Assembly: GCF_002201535.1 (NCBI RefSeq)
Contig: NZ_NIWW01000003.1
Location: forward strand, 248,001 to 312,000
DNA from: Lacimicrobium sp. SS2-24
GTDB taxonomy: Bacteria > Pseudomonadota > Gammaproteobacteria > Enterobacterales > Alteromonadaceae
Reading direction: 5' to 3'
Length of the DNA: 64,000 nt
Of this stretch, positions 35,701 through 44,537 are shown one piece after another. The position numbers and the translations under genes were made by a program. The first letter of the stretch is position 1; the number at the start of each line of letters is the position of its first letter. The notes below the pieces were generated by a model. The model had not been told where the DNA came from. It saw nothing but the letters and a program-made list of their open reading frames with translations, and searched no databases.

Positions 35701-35930
35701 GGCACGGCCATCATGATATTGGCAAGCGGATAGGTGACTTGCTGCTCCACCAGTTCCGGGCTTTGCCCTGCATAGGGCGTTTTGATAATCACCTGCACAT
35801 CGGATAGATCCGGAATAGCGTCCACATTCAGGCTTCGCATTGCCTGCCAACCCGCAATGCCAAGTGCGGTCATAAGAAGCAGCACCAGGGCACGCTGGCG
35901 AATACAAAATGCGATCAGTTTGGATAACAT
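32796..35930 (-). CDS. cusA: CusA-type heavy-metal RND efflux pump
   Basis: 1044 aa, a full-length RND transporter with 12 membrane helices and two large periplasmic loops. It matches CusA closely at [57 protein letters not shown] and the TM4 proton-relay segment [21 protein letters not shown], so it belongs to the monovalent cation (Cu+/Ag+) HME subgroup. It sits in the inner membrane and expels metal with proton import. It lies 9 bp after the adaptor gene. No outer-membrane channel (cusC) is in the operon. Confidence 0.95.
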   Translation of the reverse strand: [1044 protein letters not shown]

Positions 35931-35939
35931 AGGGCCTCC

Positions 35940-37166
35940 TTAATGATTCGCATGGGAACCCGAATCGGTTCGATTCAAACCACCAGAGAGACTGGCCTCT
36001 GAGTCAATCAAAAACTGCCCCGATGTCACCACCTGCTCACCCTCAGATAAGCCATACAGAATTTCGCTTTTACCTTGTGCCTGCATGCCGGTCTCAACCC
36101 GGCGTACTTCAAACCTGTCGTCATCTGTACGAACCACTACACGACTGGTATTTGCCCCCCGAATAATCGCAGACCCATTCACCACCAATACATCACGCAG
36201 GGGGCCACCGAATATCTCAACCTTGGCAGTCATACCGGCTTTGATGCGTTTTAGCGGATTATCCAGTCTGAGACGAACCTTCAGGCTACGTGTTACCGGA
36301 TCCAGCTGTGGATAAATGTAGTCAATGGTGGCTTCAGCATCATGTACACCAATGCCGGGGAAATGGATGCTGGCAGGACGCCCTTCTTGCAACCAGTCAA
36401 ATTGATCCTCAAACACATCGGCGATAACCCAAAGCTGACTGAGATCGGCGATTGCCATCATTTCAATATCCGGGGTGACATACATACCATGACGCACATT
36501 CAGTTCGGTCAGAACACCCGAGCGCTGCGCATAAAAAGGCACCGTATACAGGGACTGCCTGCTTTCCTCAAGTTGACGTATGACACTGTCATCCATACCC
36601 AGCAACTTCAGCCGCAAACGCCCTTGTTGCAACATTCTTTCCCGCACTCTGCCGTCGGTATTATTCAGCACCTGTAGATAATCGTCCTGAGCCACCACCA
36701 GCTCTGGGGAGTACAGGGTAAACAGTAGCTCGCCTTTCTCCACCGGCTCACCGATTGCGTGGGGTGTAAGCGACTCCAGCCAACCAGACGCTCTCGGGTG
36801 AATATGACTGATGTTGGCTTCATCAAATGTCGCCGTTCCCAATGTCTGAATGTACTTCCACAAATCGTCCCGCCGCACCGTTTCAGTAACCAGCGCCATC
36901 GCCTGCTGCATCTCTCCGCTGATGGTTACCTGGCTGCCATTGTCGCCTTCATTGGCAGAACGTTTGACCGGTTCAAGATCCATCCCACAGATTGGACAGG
37001 TTCCGGGATGATCTTTGACGATATGACTGTGCATGGGGCACACATAGCGCACCTGCTGGGTGATGGGATCCGTGGTATGTTGATGTTCAGATTGTGCGGC
37101 TACACCAAGTGATGAAAAGAACATCACACAGGCCAGTAGCACTAGGGCTAAGCTAATATGCTTCAT
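35940..37166 (-). CDS. cusB: CusB-like membrane-fusion adaptor with heavy-metal-binding domain
   Basis: 408 aa from the ATG at 37166 (AGGAG site); the longer frame 27 codons upstream is not supported. A signal peptide is followed by a heavy-metal-binding domain, YVCPMHSHIVKDHPGTCPICGMDLEP (Cys43, Cys57, Cys60). Then come the usual adaptor parts: a split lipoyl/hairpin region and beta-barrel (LWVIADVFEDQFDWLQEGRPASIHFPG). It links CusA to an outer-membrane channel and hands it metal. The C-terminal tail is His-containing (GSHANH). It is directly upstream of cusA. Confidence 0.93.
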   Translation of the reverse strand: MKHISLALVLLACVMFFSSLGVAAQSEHQHTTDPITQQVRYVCPMHSHIVKDHPGTCPICGMDLEPVKRSANEGDNGSQVTISGEMQQAMALVTETVRRDDLWKYIQTLGTATFDEANISHIHPRASGWLESLTPHAIGEPVEKGELLFTLYSPELVVAQDDYLQVLNNTDGRVRERMLQQGRLRLKLLGMDDSVIRQLEESRQSLYTVPFYAQRSGVLTELNVRHGMYVTPDIEMMAIADLSQLWVIADVFEDQFDWLQEGRPASIHFPGIGVHDAEATIDYIYPQLDPVTRSLKVRLRLDNPLKRIKAGMTAKVEIFGGPLRDVLVVNGSAIIRGANTSRVVVRTDDDRFEVRRVETGMQAQGKSEILYGLSEGEQVVTSGQFLIDSEASLSGGLNRTDSGSHANH

Positions 37167-37247
37167 TGTAAACTCCTGAAAAAACGCTAATTCGGGCCAA
37201 TGCCCGTTGTGCCGCTGCAATGAAAATTGCAGCCATTCAACGCTCAA

Positions 37248-37604
37248 TCAGGATTTGGGTGGACGGAAGGGCCCTGAAGGATAGGAGGTGAGTAACTGAT
37301 AACCCGAGACCTGATATCCCAGGGAGACTGAGCCACAGACAACAACTCCCCCTGTATCGACGACCGCTGAGCAGCCCATTGCGCACTCACAGCCTCCCTG
37401 AGCACAGCACATGTCCTTAGTGGCCTCCTGGGAATCCTGCTCCTGACAACAGTCATGCTCAACCATCTCTGTCATTGGTGTATCCGCCATGGCGGTATCT
37501 GCGCTCATCCCATGCCCCGTGGGCACGATCGACACGCAAAACAAAATCAATATCAGAATGTGAACCAGGGACTTCAACGCGATCTGTACCTTAACTTTCG
37601 CCAA
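37248..37604 (-). CDS. CopL-like Cys/Met-rich exported metal-binding protein
   Basis: 118 aa from a TTG, or fewer from an internal TTG ten codons on (preceded by TAAGG), which would leave a cleaner signal peptide starting KSLVHILILILFCVS. The mature part has paired cysteines (HDCC, DMCC) and GGCECAMGC, eight Cys in all, plus several Met and His residues. The C-terminus ends PFRPPKS. This is the pattern of CopL-family metal-binding regulatory proteins found with copper resistance genes. It overlaps the PepSY gene by 31 bp and precedes cusB, so it is in the metal operon. The start codon is uncertain. Confidence 0.75.
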   Translation of the reverse strand: MAKVKVQIALKSLVHILILILFCVSIVPTGHGMSADTAMADTPMTEMVEHDCCQEQDSQEATKDMCCAQGGCECAMGCSAVVDTGGVVVCGSVSLGYQVSGYQLLTSYPSGPFRPPKS

Positions 37605-38266
37605 TTGGGTTTGATGAGACTGTGATACAACAGCACAAACCCGCTCAGAGTAAACAACCAGGCCACAAAAGCCAAGCTTATTAGAAGCGGATTATTAAAA
37701 TCGGTTCTGTTTTCAAAATCCAGAATATGCAACATCCAGAAAAAATCAAACAGGCGCCATAAGTCCGAGCGCACGCGAAGCACTTCCCCCGAATACGGGT
37801 GAAGGTAAAAGCTGGTATGAATACTGTCGCTGAAATCTACCCGATAAAGTGGCGAGGTTAACCCTCTGACTTCAGCAGGCGTTTGCTCCAGCAAAGCCAC
37901 ACCGGTTACTTCGCCTGCGCCAAGGTACTGCTGAGTTGCGTGCCCGGCAATCTGATCACTGCTCAGCATTGACAAAGGCAATGCCGTGACAGGGTCCAGG
38001 AAAACCTCCTGCTCACTGAAATCGGTGGCTCTGAGGGCCAACTGGTCTGGTCGTTGGAACCATTGCCACGACCGCCATTCCGAAAAATTCAGTGACACTG
38101 ACCGGGCTGGCGGTTGTATGGGTTGCTCCGTGCGCCCGATAAGGTGGGCGCCCCGCACCATGTCGATGGGAATGACGCTCATCACAACACCACCACTGAT
38201 CCACAGCAACACCTGTATACCCAGTATCAGACCAATCCATTTGTGCCATTTGCGCCAAAATTTCAT
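37574..38266 (-). CDS. PepSY-domain membrane protein
   Basis: 230 aa with an N-terminal helix (WIGLILGIQVLLWISGGVVMSV) and a C-terminal helix (LISLAFVAWLFTLSGFVLLYHSL). Between them is a periplasmic PepSY-type region (SPLYRVDFSDSIHTSFYLHPYSGEVLRVRSDLWRLFDFFWMLHILDF). Such proteins resemble iron- or copper-linked PepSY-TM proteins, and some act in metal reduction. It is the first gene of the PepSY-copL-cusB-cusA operon; the ribosome site is GAGAG. Its role in metal handling is inferred from position. Confidence 0.87.
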   Translation of the reverse strand: MKFWRKWHKWIGLILGIQVLLWISGGVVMSVIPIDMVRGAHLIGRTEQPIQPPARSVSLNFSEWRSWQWFQRPDQLALRATDFSEQEVFLDPVTALPLSMLSSDQIAGHATQQYLGAGEVTGVALLEQTPAEVRGLTSPLYRVDFSDSIHTSFYLHPYSGEVLRVRSDLWRLFDFFWMLHILDFENRTDFNNPLLISLAFVAWLFTLSGFVLLYHSLIKPNWRKLRYRSR

Positions 38267-38458
38267 ACTTCTCTCTCTAGTGTCTTGTTCCAGTTTTTTC
38301 AGATCACCCTTGTCAATTCACCGCTAAAGGGGTATAAATCCCGACTATCTTTACGTTTAATTTACCTAAAGTCGATCCCTGCGCTGTTTTTTTACAGCAT
38401 GGCTCAGAATAAAGAGCCGATGAAATGACTTTTAACAGGTTATTGAAGGAAACCGAGT

Positions 38459-38857
38459 ATGAAGAAAAAGCATGGTTCAGAGTCAGAAGACGCAAGCATT
38501 GATATGACCCCGATGCTCGACATCGTATTTATCATGTTGATCTTCTTTATCGTGACCACCTCCTTTGTAAAAGAGAAAGGACTGATTGTTAATCGTCCGG
38601 ATGATCAACAACAAACCAATAAGCCCAGCAAGAACGTGTCGATTCGTATTGATGAGAACGGTTTTATTTACATGAATAACCGTCAGATTGATATAAAGCG
38701 TGTTGAAGCCAACGTACAAAGCTTCCTTGCCGAAAACAACACCGACTCAGCCGTTGTCCAGGCTGCCGAGAAAACCAAGCACGGTGTGGTTGTTGAAGTA
38801 CTTGATCAAATCACTCGCGCTGGTGTTCCCAAGCTCTCCGTAGTGGTTAAAAACTGA
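38459..38857 (+). CDS. exbD: ExbD/TolR-family biopolymer transport protein (solitary)
   Basis: 132 aa. The single membrane helix begins DMTPMLDIVFIMLIFFIVTTSFVKE with the essential Asp21, followed by a periplasmic domain. ExbD works with ExbB and TonB (or TolR with TolQ/TolA) to use the proton gradient to energise outer-membrane receptors. No exbB or tonB is adjacent, which is unusual because these genes are normally clustered. It faces a TonB-dependent receptor gene that ends 7 bp away in the opposite direction. The ribosome site is GAAGGAAA. Confidence 0.9.
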   Translation: MKKKHGSESEDASIDMTPMLDIVFIMLIFFIVTTSFVKEKGLIVNRPDDQQQTNKPSKNVSIRIDENGFIYMNNRQIDIKRVEANVQSFLAENNTDSAVVQAAEKTKHGVVVEVLDQITRAGVPKLSVVVKN

Positions 38858-38864
38858 CATCAGG

Positions 38865-40853
38865 TCAGAAGCGGTATTCATAGCCCAGGCTCAGCCTGGG
38901 CTGCTCACCCGGCATTGACAACCCACTCACTCTCGGCTCATACGTCACGTATTCCTTATCAAATAAATTCGTTGCCTCCAGAAAGACGGTGCTGTTTGCT
39001 GTACCTTGCCAGCTGATTTTCGCGTTGACCAATACCAGACTACCTTGGTAAAAAACGCTGTCCGTATTAATTTCATCACGCCACAGTGCATCCACATTAA
39101 TGCTCCATGGTGCCTGCTGATAACCGAGCCCAACTTGCCCATACCGCTTGTAGCTGTCACTAAAGGGTTTATCAAATAGCTGAGTATATGCTGCTCTGGA
39201 CTCCAAAGAAGGGCTCAAGCGTATGTTGGCACTCACTTCAATACCGCGCATACGATGACTTTGGGTGTTCGCAAAAGTGAACTGTGACTGTCCGTCCGCG
39301 GGGACTTTATCCACAAAATCCTGCATATTGTTATGAAAATACACCACCTCGAGCTGTGATTGTTGTCCCTGCCAACGCCAGATGCCTTCGATGGTTTCTA
39401 TTTTCTCCTGCTGTAATGCAGGATTGCCGACCGTCACGCTATCACGGGAAAATAATTCGTTCGTGGTAGGGGTGCGAAAAGCCTGACCATATTGTACGCG
39501 CCAGCTTTGCTGTGCGGTCGGCTGGTAGATCAGCGACATGCGCGGCGACCAGTTTGCATCGAGACGTTCGATATTGTCATAACGCATACCAGCATAAATT
39601 GTCAGCCTTTCTGCGGCCTGCCACTTGAGCTGAGCATAGGCAGTTTTCGCATCCTGGCTGGCCATCAGATCATTAAATACGGTGATTTCATCAAAGCGGG
39701 TGATCTGTCCCAGATAGGCATTGTCCTCAAGCTGAAAGTCACTCCGATCGGGTGCGATGTGCGTGGTCAGCGTCCCGGCCTGAGTCTGCTTCGCCTTTAA
39801 CAGCGTAACGCCGGCGCTCAACTCTGTTGTTTGTCCCCATTGCCATACGCCGTCTGTAGAGAACTTAAGGTTGCGGGTGATCCAGTTAGGACCGGTAAAG
39901 AAATCGTTACTCAGCCAGCTATTGGCGGGGACCACCAGGCCACTGGTGGCGATATGATGTTCTGACCACTCCAGCTGCGTCGTCAACTGACTCCCTTCAT
40001 GCTGCCACCATTGATATTCCGCGCTCAGTGCAACATTTTTTGACTCATAGAGGTTATCTGCTGAAGCTCCCCCCAGATTGATAAAACCATCCATGTTCGA
40101 TTCATTGGCCCTGGCACGTAGCGTAAAATCTCCGGCTTTGACCCCGGCCTGCAGATACCAATGGGTTTGTGGATCTGTGACCAGCTCTTCCTGATACGCA
40201 TGCGTAGCGCCGCTTCTATCCCGATAGTCGAGTAATACATGCCCGGTCACATCCTTACTAATACTGTGTTGATAACTGGCGGTCAGGCTTTTTTCGCCGT
40301 GACTGCCGACCCGGAGTTTGGCCACATTGTCCTGTTTACGGGTGATCATATTGACCACCCCCATAAACGCATTACTCCCGTACAAAGCGGAACCCGGTCC
40401 CCGGATGATCTCAATACGCTCAGCTAGGTCCAGTGCAATATAGGGCATATACACTGAAGCCTTACCAAAAGAGATCTCATTGATGCGCTGCCCATCAATC
40501 ATAAACAGCACATATCCATTATCCAGAAAGACGCCCCGGGCATGTTCTTTGGACACGGCACCAACCCAGTCTCCGCGAGTTACCTGAAAACCCGGAACAT
40601 AGTTAAGCACATCGTAAAGGTTAGTAACCGCCAGGCGATCGAGCATCTGGCGGGTAAATACCGTAACGGTAGAGGGCGATACGTCAAGCGCTACAGCGGA
40701 TTTAGAGGATAAGGTGACCTGCTGCTCAAGCAACTCATCAAAAGAGAGAGAAAAGGGGTTCACCACTTCCTTAGCAACACCCCCGGAAATACTGCCGACC
40801 CACAACCCCGTTAGAACACATAAACGACGTCGCCAGCTCCGAGATATGTTCAT
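38865..40853 (-). CDS. TonB-dependent outer-membrane receptor
   Basis: 662 aa from the ATG at 40853 (the frame continues to a TTG at 40868). A signal peptide is followed by a plug domain (VTVFTRQMLDRLAVTNLYDVLNYVPGFQV ... IEIIRGPGSALYGSNAFMGVVNMITR) and a beta-barrel ending in the aromatic signature SLGYEYRF. It takes up a scarce ligand across the outer membrane using TonB energy. The ligand is unknown; the closeness to a copper efflux operon and an exbD hints at metal or metallophore traffic but proves nothing. It is convergent with exbD. Confidence 0.92.
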   Translation of the reverse strand: MNISRSWRRRLCVLTGLWVGSISGGVAKEVVNPFSLSFDELLEQQVTLSSKSAVALDVSPSTVTVFTRQMLDRLAVTNLYDVLNYVPGFQVTRGDWVGAVSKEHARGVFLDNGYVLFMIDGQRINEISFGKASVYMPYIALDLAERIEIIRGPGSALYGSNAFMGVVNMITRKQDNVAKLRVGSHGEKSLTASYQHSISKDVTGHVLLDYRDRSGATHAYQEELVTDPQTHWYLQAGVKAGDFTLRARANESNMDGFINLGGASADNLYESKNVALSAEYQWWQHEGSQLTTQLEWSEHHIATSGLVVPANSWLSNDFFTGPNWITRNLKFSTDGVWQWGQTTELSAGVTLLKAKQTQAGTLTTHIAPDRSDFQLEDNAYLGQITRFDEITVFNDLMASQDAKTAYAQLKWQAAERLTIYAGMRYDNIERLDANWSPRMSLIYQPTAQQSWRVQYGQAFRTPTTNELFSRDSVTVGNPALQQEKIETIEGIWRWQGQQSQLEVVYFHNNMQDFVDKVPADGQSQFTFANTQSHRMRGIEVSANIRLSPSLESRAAYTQLFDKPFSDSYKRYGQVGLGYQQAPWSINVDALWRDEINTDSVFYQGSLVLVNAKISWQGTANSTVFLEATNLFDKEYVTYEPRVSGLSMPGEQPRLSLGYEYRF

Positions 40854-41080
40854 ATCAATACTCAGCAATTTGGTGTCTGAAAGTCAGTGTCGAATATTTT
40901 TCGTGTAACTTCAACTTATGAAGAATTGGCTTCACTGTAGGGTCATAGCAAAGAGCATCGTCTCATCTCAATCTGTCACAACCCACTTAGTCGAATTTAA
41001 CAAGACTGAGCTTCAGACTCACTCACTGTGCAGCGAGGTGCCTGAAGAACGTATCATCAGTGCCGCGTCCCCTGCACATA

Positions 41081-41116
41081 AAAAAATGCCAGTCAGTAAG
41101 AGTACTGCCTGGCATT
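41081..41116 (-). terminator. lpd terminator
   Basis: Two-part stem AATGCCAG-x-CAGTA / TACTG-x-CTGGCATT with an AGAG loop, followed by a run of U on the minus strand, about 30 bases after the lpd stop. Confidence 0.9.
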
Positions 41117-41147
41117 GATGATTTACCTGATTAGAACGCGGTATGAT

Positions 41148-42569
41148 TTACTTTTTCTTGGCCTTTGGATTTGGCATATCCGTGATGCTGCCTTCGTAAA
41201 TCTCCGACGCCAGGCCAATTGACTCATTCAGTGTGGGGTGAGCATGAATGGTCAGTGCCACATCTTCAGCATCCGCGCCCATTTCAATGGCCAATCCAAT
41301 TTCACCCAGCATTTCACCGGCATTGATCCCGATTATGGCGCCACCAACGACACGACCGGTGTCTTTCTCGAAGATCATTTTGGTCATACCTTCGGTACGG
41401 CTCGAGGCAATGGCTCTGCCAGAGGCTGCCCATGGGAAGGTGGCCGTTTCCACGCTCACACCTTTTTCTTTGGCTTCTTTTTCGGTCAGACCTACCCACG
41501 CAATTTCCGGATCGGTATAAGCAACAGAAGGAATGCCTCGGGGATCAAAATAATGCTTCTTACCAGCAATAACTTCTGCCGCCACGTGGCCTTCATGAAC
41601 AGCCTTGTGAGCCAGCATCGGTTGTCCCACCAGATCGCCAATGGCATAAATATGCTCAACATTGGTTCTCATCTGCTTGTCGACGTTGATAAAGCCTTTG
41701 TCATCGACTTTAACACCGGCCTTGTCAGCATCCAGTAAGCTACCGTTGGGCTTACGGCCCACAGCAACCAATACTTTGTCGTATTTTACCGGCTCATCCG
41801 GGGCTTGCTTGCCTTCGAACGTCACATACAAACCATCTTTTTTGGCCTCGACATTGGTGACCTTGGTTTCCAGCATCACGTTAAACTTGTCTTTAACGTA
41901 TTTCTGATAGATTTTAATCACATCTTTATCAGCAGCTGGCACTAACTGGTCCAGGAACTCAACAACATCAATTTGAGAGCCCAGTGCTTTATACACTGTA
42001 CCCATTTCCAGACCAATGATACCGCCACCCAGCACCAGCATCTTTTCCGGAATATCTTTCATTTCCAGCGCGCCGGTAGAATCAATCACACGATCATCAT
42101 CTTTAGGAATGAAGGGCAACGAAACAGGTTCTGAGCCAGCGGCAATAATGGCATTGTCGAACTTGATGGTGGTCTTGCCATCTTTCCCGTCCACTTCCAG
42201 GGTATTAGCGCCGGTAAACTTACCGTATCCCTGTACATGCTTGACTTTGCGCATCTTTGACATGCCGGACAGACCTTTGGTCAGTTGGCCAACGACACTG
42301 TCTTTCCAACTGCGAACCTTGTCCAGGTCAATCTTCGGTTCGCCAAAGCTGACACCGTGATCAGCCATTTCTCTGGCATCATCAATGACTTTGGCCACAT
42401 GCAATAAGGCCTTGGAGGGAATGCAACCCACATTCAGACACACACCACCGAGGGTTTCACGGGCGTCTACGATGACAGTTTCAATGCCTAAATCTGCGGC
42501 ACGGAATGCTGCAGAGTACCCACCTGGCCCGGCTCCCAGCACCACCAGTTGTGTTTTAATTTCGCTCAT
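41148..42569 (-). CDS. lpd: Dihydrolipoyl dehydrogenase (E3)
   Basis: 473 aa. It has an FAD-binding N-terminus (VVLGAGPGGYSAAFRAADLG), the redox disulfide in GGVCLNVGCIPSKALLH, an NAD-binding fold (LVLGGGIIGLEMGTVYKALGS) and the C-terminal dimer interface with HAHPTLNES. It reoxidises dihydrolipoamide in the pyruvate and 2-oxoglutarate dehydrogenase complexes. It follows aceF with a gap of 213 bp that holds two hairpins and probably a separate promoter, as in E. coli. Confidence 0.98.
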   Translation of the reverse strand: MSEIKTQLVVLGAGPGGYSAAFRAADLGIETVIVDARETLGGVCLNVGCIPSKALLHVAKVIDDAREMADHGVSFGEPKIDLDKVRSWKDSVVGQLTKGLSGMSKMRKVKHVQGYGKFTGANTLEVDGKDGKTTIKFDNAIIAAGSEPVSLPFIPKDDDRVIDSTGALEMKDIPEKMLVLGGGIIGLEMGTVYKALGSQIDVVEFLDQLVPAADKDVIKIYQKYVKDKFNVMLETKVTNVEAKKDGLYVTFEGKQAPDEPVKYDKVLVAVGRKPNGSLLDADKAGVKVDDKGFINVDKQMRTNVEHIYAIGDLVGQPMLAHKAVHEGHVAAEVIAGKKHYFDPRGIPSVAYTDPEIAWVGLTEKEAKEKGVSVETATFPWAASGRAIASSRTEGMTKMIFEKDTGRVVGGAIIGINAGEMLGEIGLAIEMGADAEDVALTIHAHPTLNESIGLASEIYEGSITDMPNPKAKKK

Positions 42570-42621
42570 TTGTGACCTCTATCATTCAGGGGTAAAAATT
42601 CATTATTTTTGATTAGGATAC

Positions 42622-42649
42622 AGACGGGCGAATTCTACCTAGCCCGTCT
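42622..42649 (-). promoter_or_regulatory. Hairpin in the lpd leader
   Basis: Perfect 8-bp stem AGACGGGC/GCCCGTCT with a 12-base loop, 53 bases before the lpd start. No U-run follows; it may stabilise the lpd message or be part of its promoter region. Confidence 0.45.
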
Positions 42650-42655
42650 TGCAGA

Positions 42656-42686
42656 AGCAAAAAAACGGCCATTGCCTTTTTCTGCT
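42656..42686 (-). terminator. Partial terminator between aceF and lpd
   Basis: On the minus strand AGCAGAAAAAGGC pairs imperfectly with GGCCGTTTTTTTGCT around an AATG-type loop, leaving a U-rich 3' arm. It lies about 100 bases after the aceF stop and could trim readthrough from aceEF into lpd. Confidence 0.5.
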
Positions 42687-42783
42687 CTACAGGTTGTGTA
42701 CGCTTTTCCATGCCCCGATGACTGGCTTCTGGCTGACCTGTAGTAGCGTAACCGGCCAGAAGCAAGTGCAGCGCGGAGCAATA

Positions 42784-44517
42784 CTACAGCAGCATTTCTC
42801 TGATATCCGCCATGACCCGACTCAGGTGCACCGCAAAACGCGCCGCTACCGCACCGTCAATAACACGGTGGTCGTAGGACAAGGATAAGGGCAACATTAG
42901 TCGAGGCTCGAAGTCTTTACCATTCCACTTTGGTTTCATCTCGCTCTTGGAGACTCCAAGTATGGCGACATCAGGGGCATTCACAATAGGCGTGAACGCC
43001 GTACCACCAATACCACCCAGACTGGAAATAGTGAAACAACTGCCCTGCATATCTGCGGCTTTCAGCTTGCCATCGCGGGCTTTCTGACTGATTTCCATCA
43101 GTTCTTCAGAGAGCTCATAAATGCCTTTCTTATCCACATCACGCACCACCGGCACCACCAGCCCTCCTGGCGTATCAACAGCAATCCCGATATGGAAATA
43201 CTTCTTCTGAATCAGACTTTCACCGGATTCAGACAATGACGTATTGAATACCGGGTAAGCCTTAAGTGCATCGGCGGCGGCTTTCATAATAAACACCAGC
43301 GGCGTGATTTTGACACCGAGCTTTTTCTTCTCAGCCAGTTGATTCTGCTGCTTACGGAATGCTTCCAGTTCGGTAATATCAGCCTCTTCAAACTGGGTGA
43401 CATGAGGAATAGTGACCCAGTTACGATGCAGGTTAGGCCCGGATATTTTCTGAATCCGGGTCAACGGCACTTCTTCTACTTCACCAAACTTGGCAAAATC
43501 CACTTTAGGTGGTGCCAGCACTTGTAAGCCGCCACTGCCGCTGCCAATGGATGAGCCCGGCGTCATCTTCGGACGAGAAAGCTCATATTTCACATAGGAC
43601 TGCACGTCTTCTTTGAGGATGCGTCCTTTGCGCCCTGTTCCTTTGACCTGAGTCAGATCCACGCCAAACTCGCGTGCAACGCGCCTGACTGCAGGTGAGG
43701 CATGGATCTGACCACTCGGTGCTTTCTCACCGGCAGAAGGATGATGAGGAACCGGCGGCGGCTTCGGCGCACCCGATGCCTGACTTTGTGGTGCCGATTC
43801 TGTCTGCTCAGATTGCTGTGCCGCGCTATCTTCGGTAGTCGCTTCGTCAGAGGACGACGTGGTCTCAACGTCGTCACCGCCTTCCTGCGTTTCAATCAGT
43901 GCGATTAAGGTGCCCTGACTGACCTTATCGCCATTGGCCACTTTCAGCTCTTTTACCACTCCGGCAAAAGGCGCAGGCACGTCCATGGTCGCTTTGTCAG
44001 TTTCCAGCGTAATCAGGCCCGTCTCAGCCTCCACTTCATCACCGACGGCAACGAGTACGTCAATAACATCCACTTCGCCGTCATCACCGATATCAGGAAC
44101 CTGCACTTCTTTGACGACTTTTTTGCCTCCACCGGATTGCGACTTGGCCTGTTCCTGCGACGCGTCGCTGGACGTTTCAGTTTTGCGGATGTCCTCGCTC
44201 TGCTGCTCAGCGTTATCATCCTCTGAAGCATTGGCCGATGCATCATCACTGGTGTCTTGTTCACCAGTGTCATCGCCATCACTGGCCTCAACTTTCATAA
44301 TGAGCTTGTCCTGGGCCACTTTATCACCCACTTCCACCAGGATTTCAGTAACCTTACCAGCGAAAGGAGCGGGTATATCCATACTCGCCTTATCACTTTC
44401 CACAGTGATTAAGGATTGCTCTGCTTCAATCTGGTCGCCCACTTCGACGCACAGCTCAATGACTTCGACCTCTTCCCCGCCAACATCGGGGACCAGTACA
44501 TCTTTAACATTTGACAT
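42784..44517 (-). CDS. aceF: Pyruvate dehydrogenase E2 (dihydrolipoyl acetyltransferase)
   Basis: 577 aa with two lipoyl domains. Lipoyl lysines are K43 ([13 protein letters not shown]) and a second near 159 ([13 protein letters not shown]). E. coli has three such domains. Acidic and Pro/Ala/Gln linkers separate them. A peripheral-subunit binding domain follows ([32 protein letters not shown]). The acyltransferase core ends with [17 protein letters not shown], the catalytic His-Asp motif. It moves the acetyl group from E1 to CoA. The ribosome site is AAGGAGAG, 20 bp after aceE. Confidence 0.98.
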   Translation of the reverse strand: MSNVKDVLVPDVGGEEVEVIELCVEVGDQIEAEQSLITVESDKASMDIPAPFAGKVTEILVEVGDKVAQDKLIMKVEASDGDDTGEQDTSDDASANASEDDNAEQQSEDIRKTETSSDASQEQAKSQSGGGKKVVKEVQVPDIGDDGEVDVIDVLVAVGDEVEAETGLITLETDKATMDVPAPFAGVVKELKVANGDKVSQGTLIALIETQEGGDDVETTSSSDEATTEDSAAQQSEQTESAPQSQASGAPKPPPVPHHPSAGEKAPSGQIHASPAVRRVAREFGVDLTQVKGTGRKGRILKEDVQSYVKYELSRPKMTPGSSIGSGSGGLQVLAPPKVDFAKFGEVEEVPLTRIQKISGPNLHRNWVTIPHVTQFEEADITELEAFRKQQNQLAEKKKLGVKITPLVFIMKAAADALKAYPVFNTSLSESGESLIQKKYFHIGIAVDTPGGLVVPVVRDVDKKGIYELSEELMEISQKARDGKLKAADMQGSCFTISSLGGIGGTAFTPIVNAPDVAILGVSKSEMKPKWNGKDFEPRLMLPLSLSYDHRVIDGAVAARFAVHLSRVMADIREMLL

Positions 44518-44537
44518 TCTGATTCTCTCCTTGCCAA

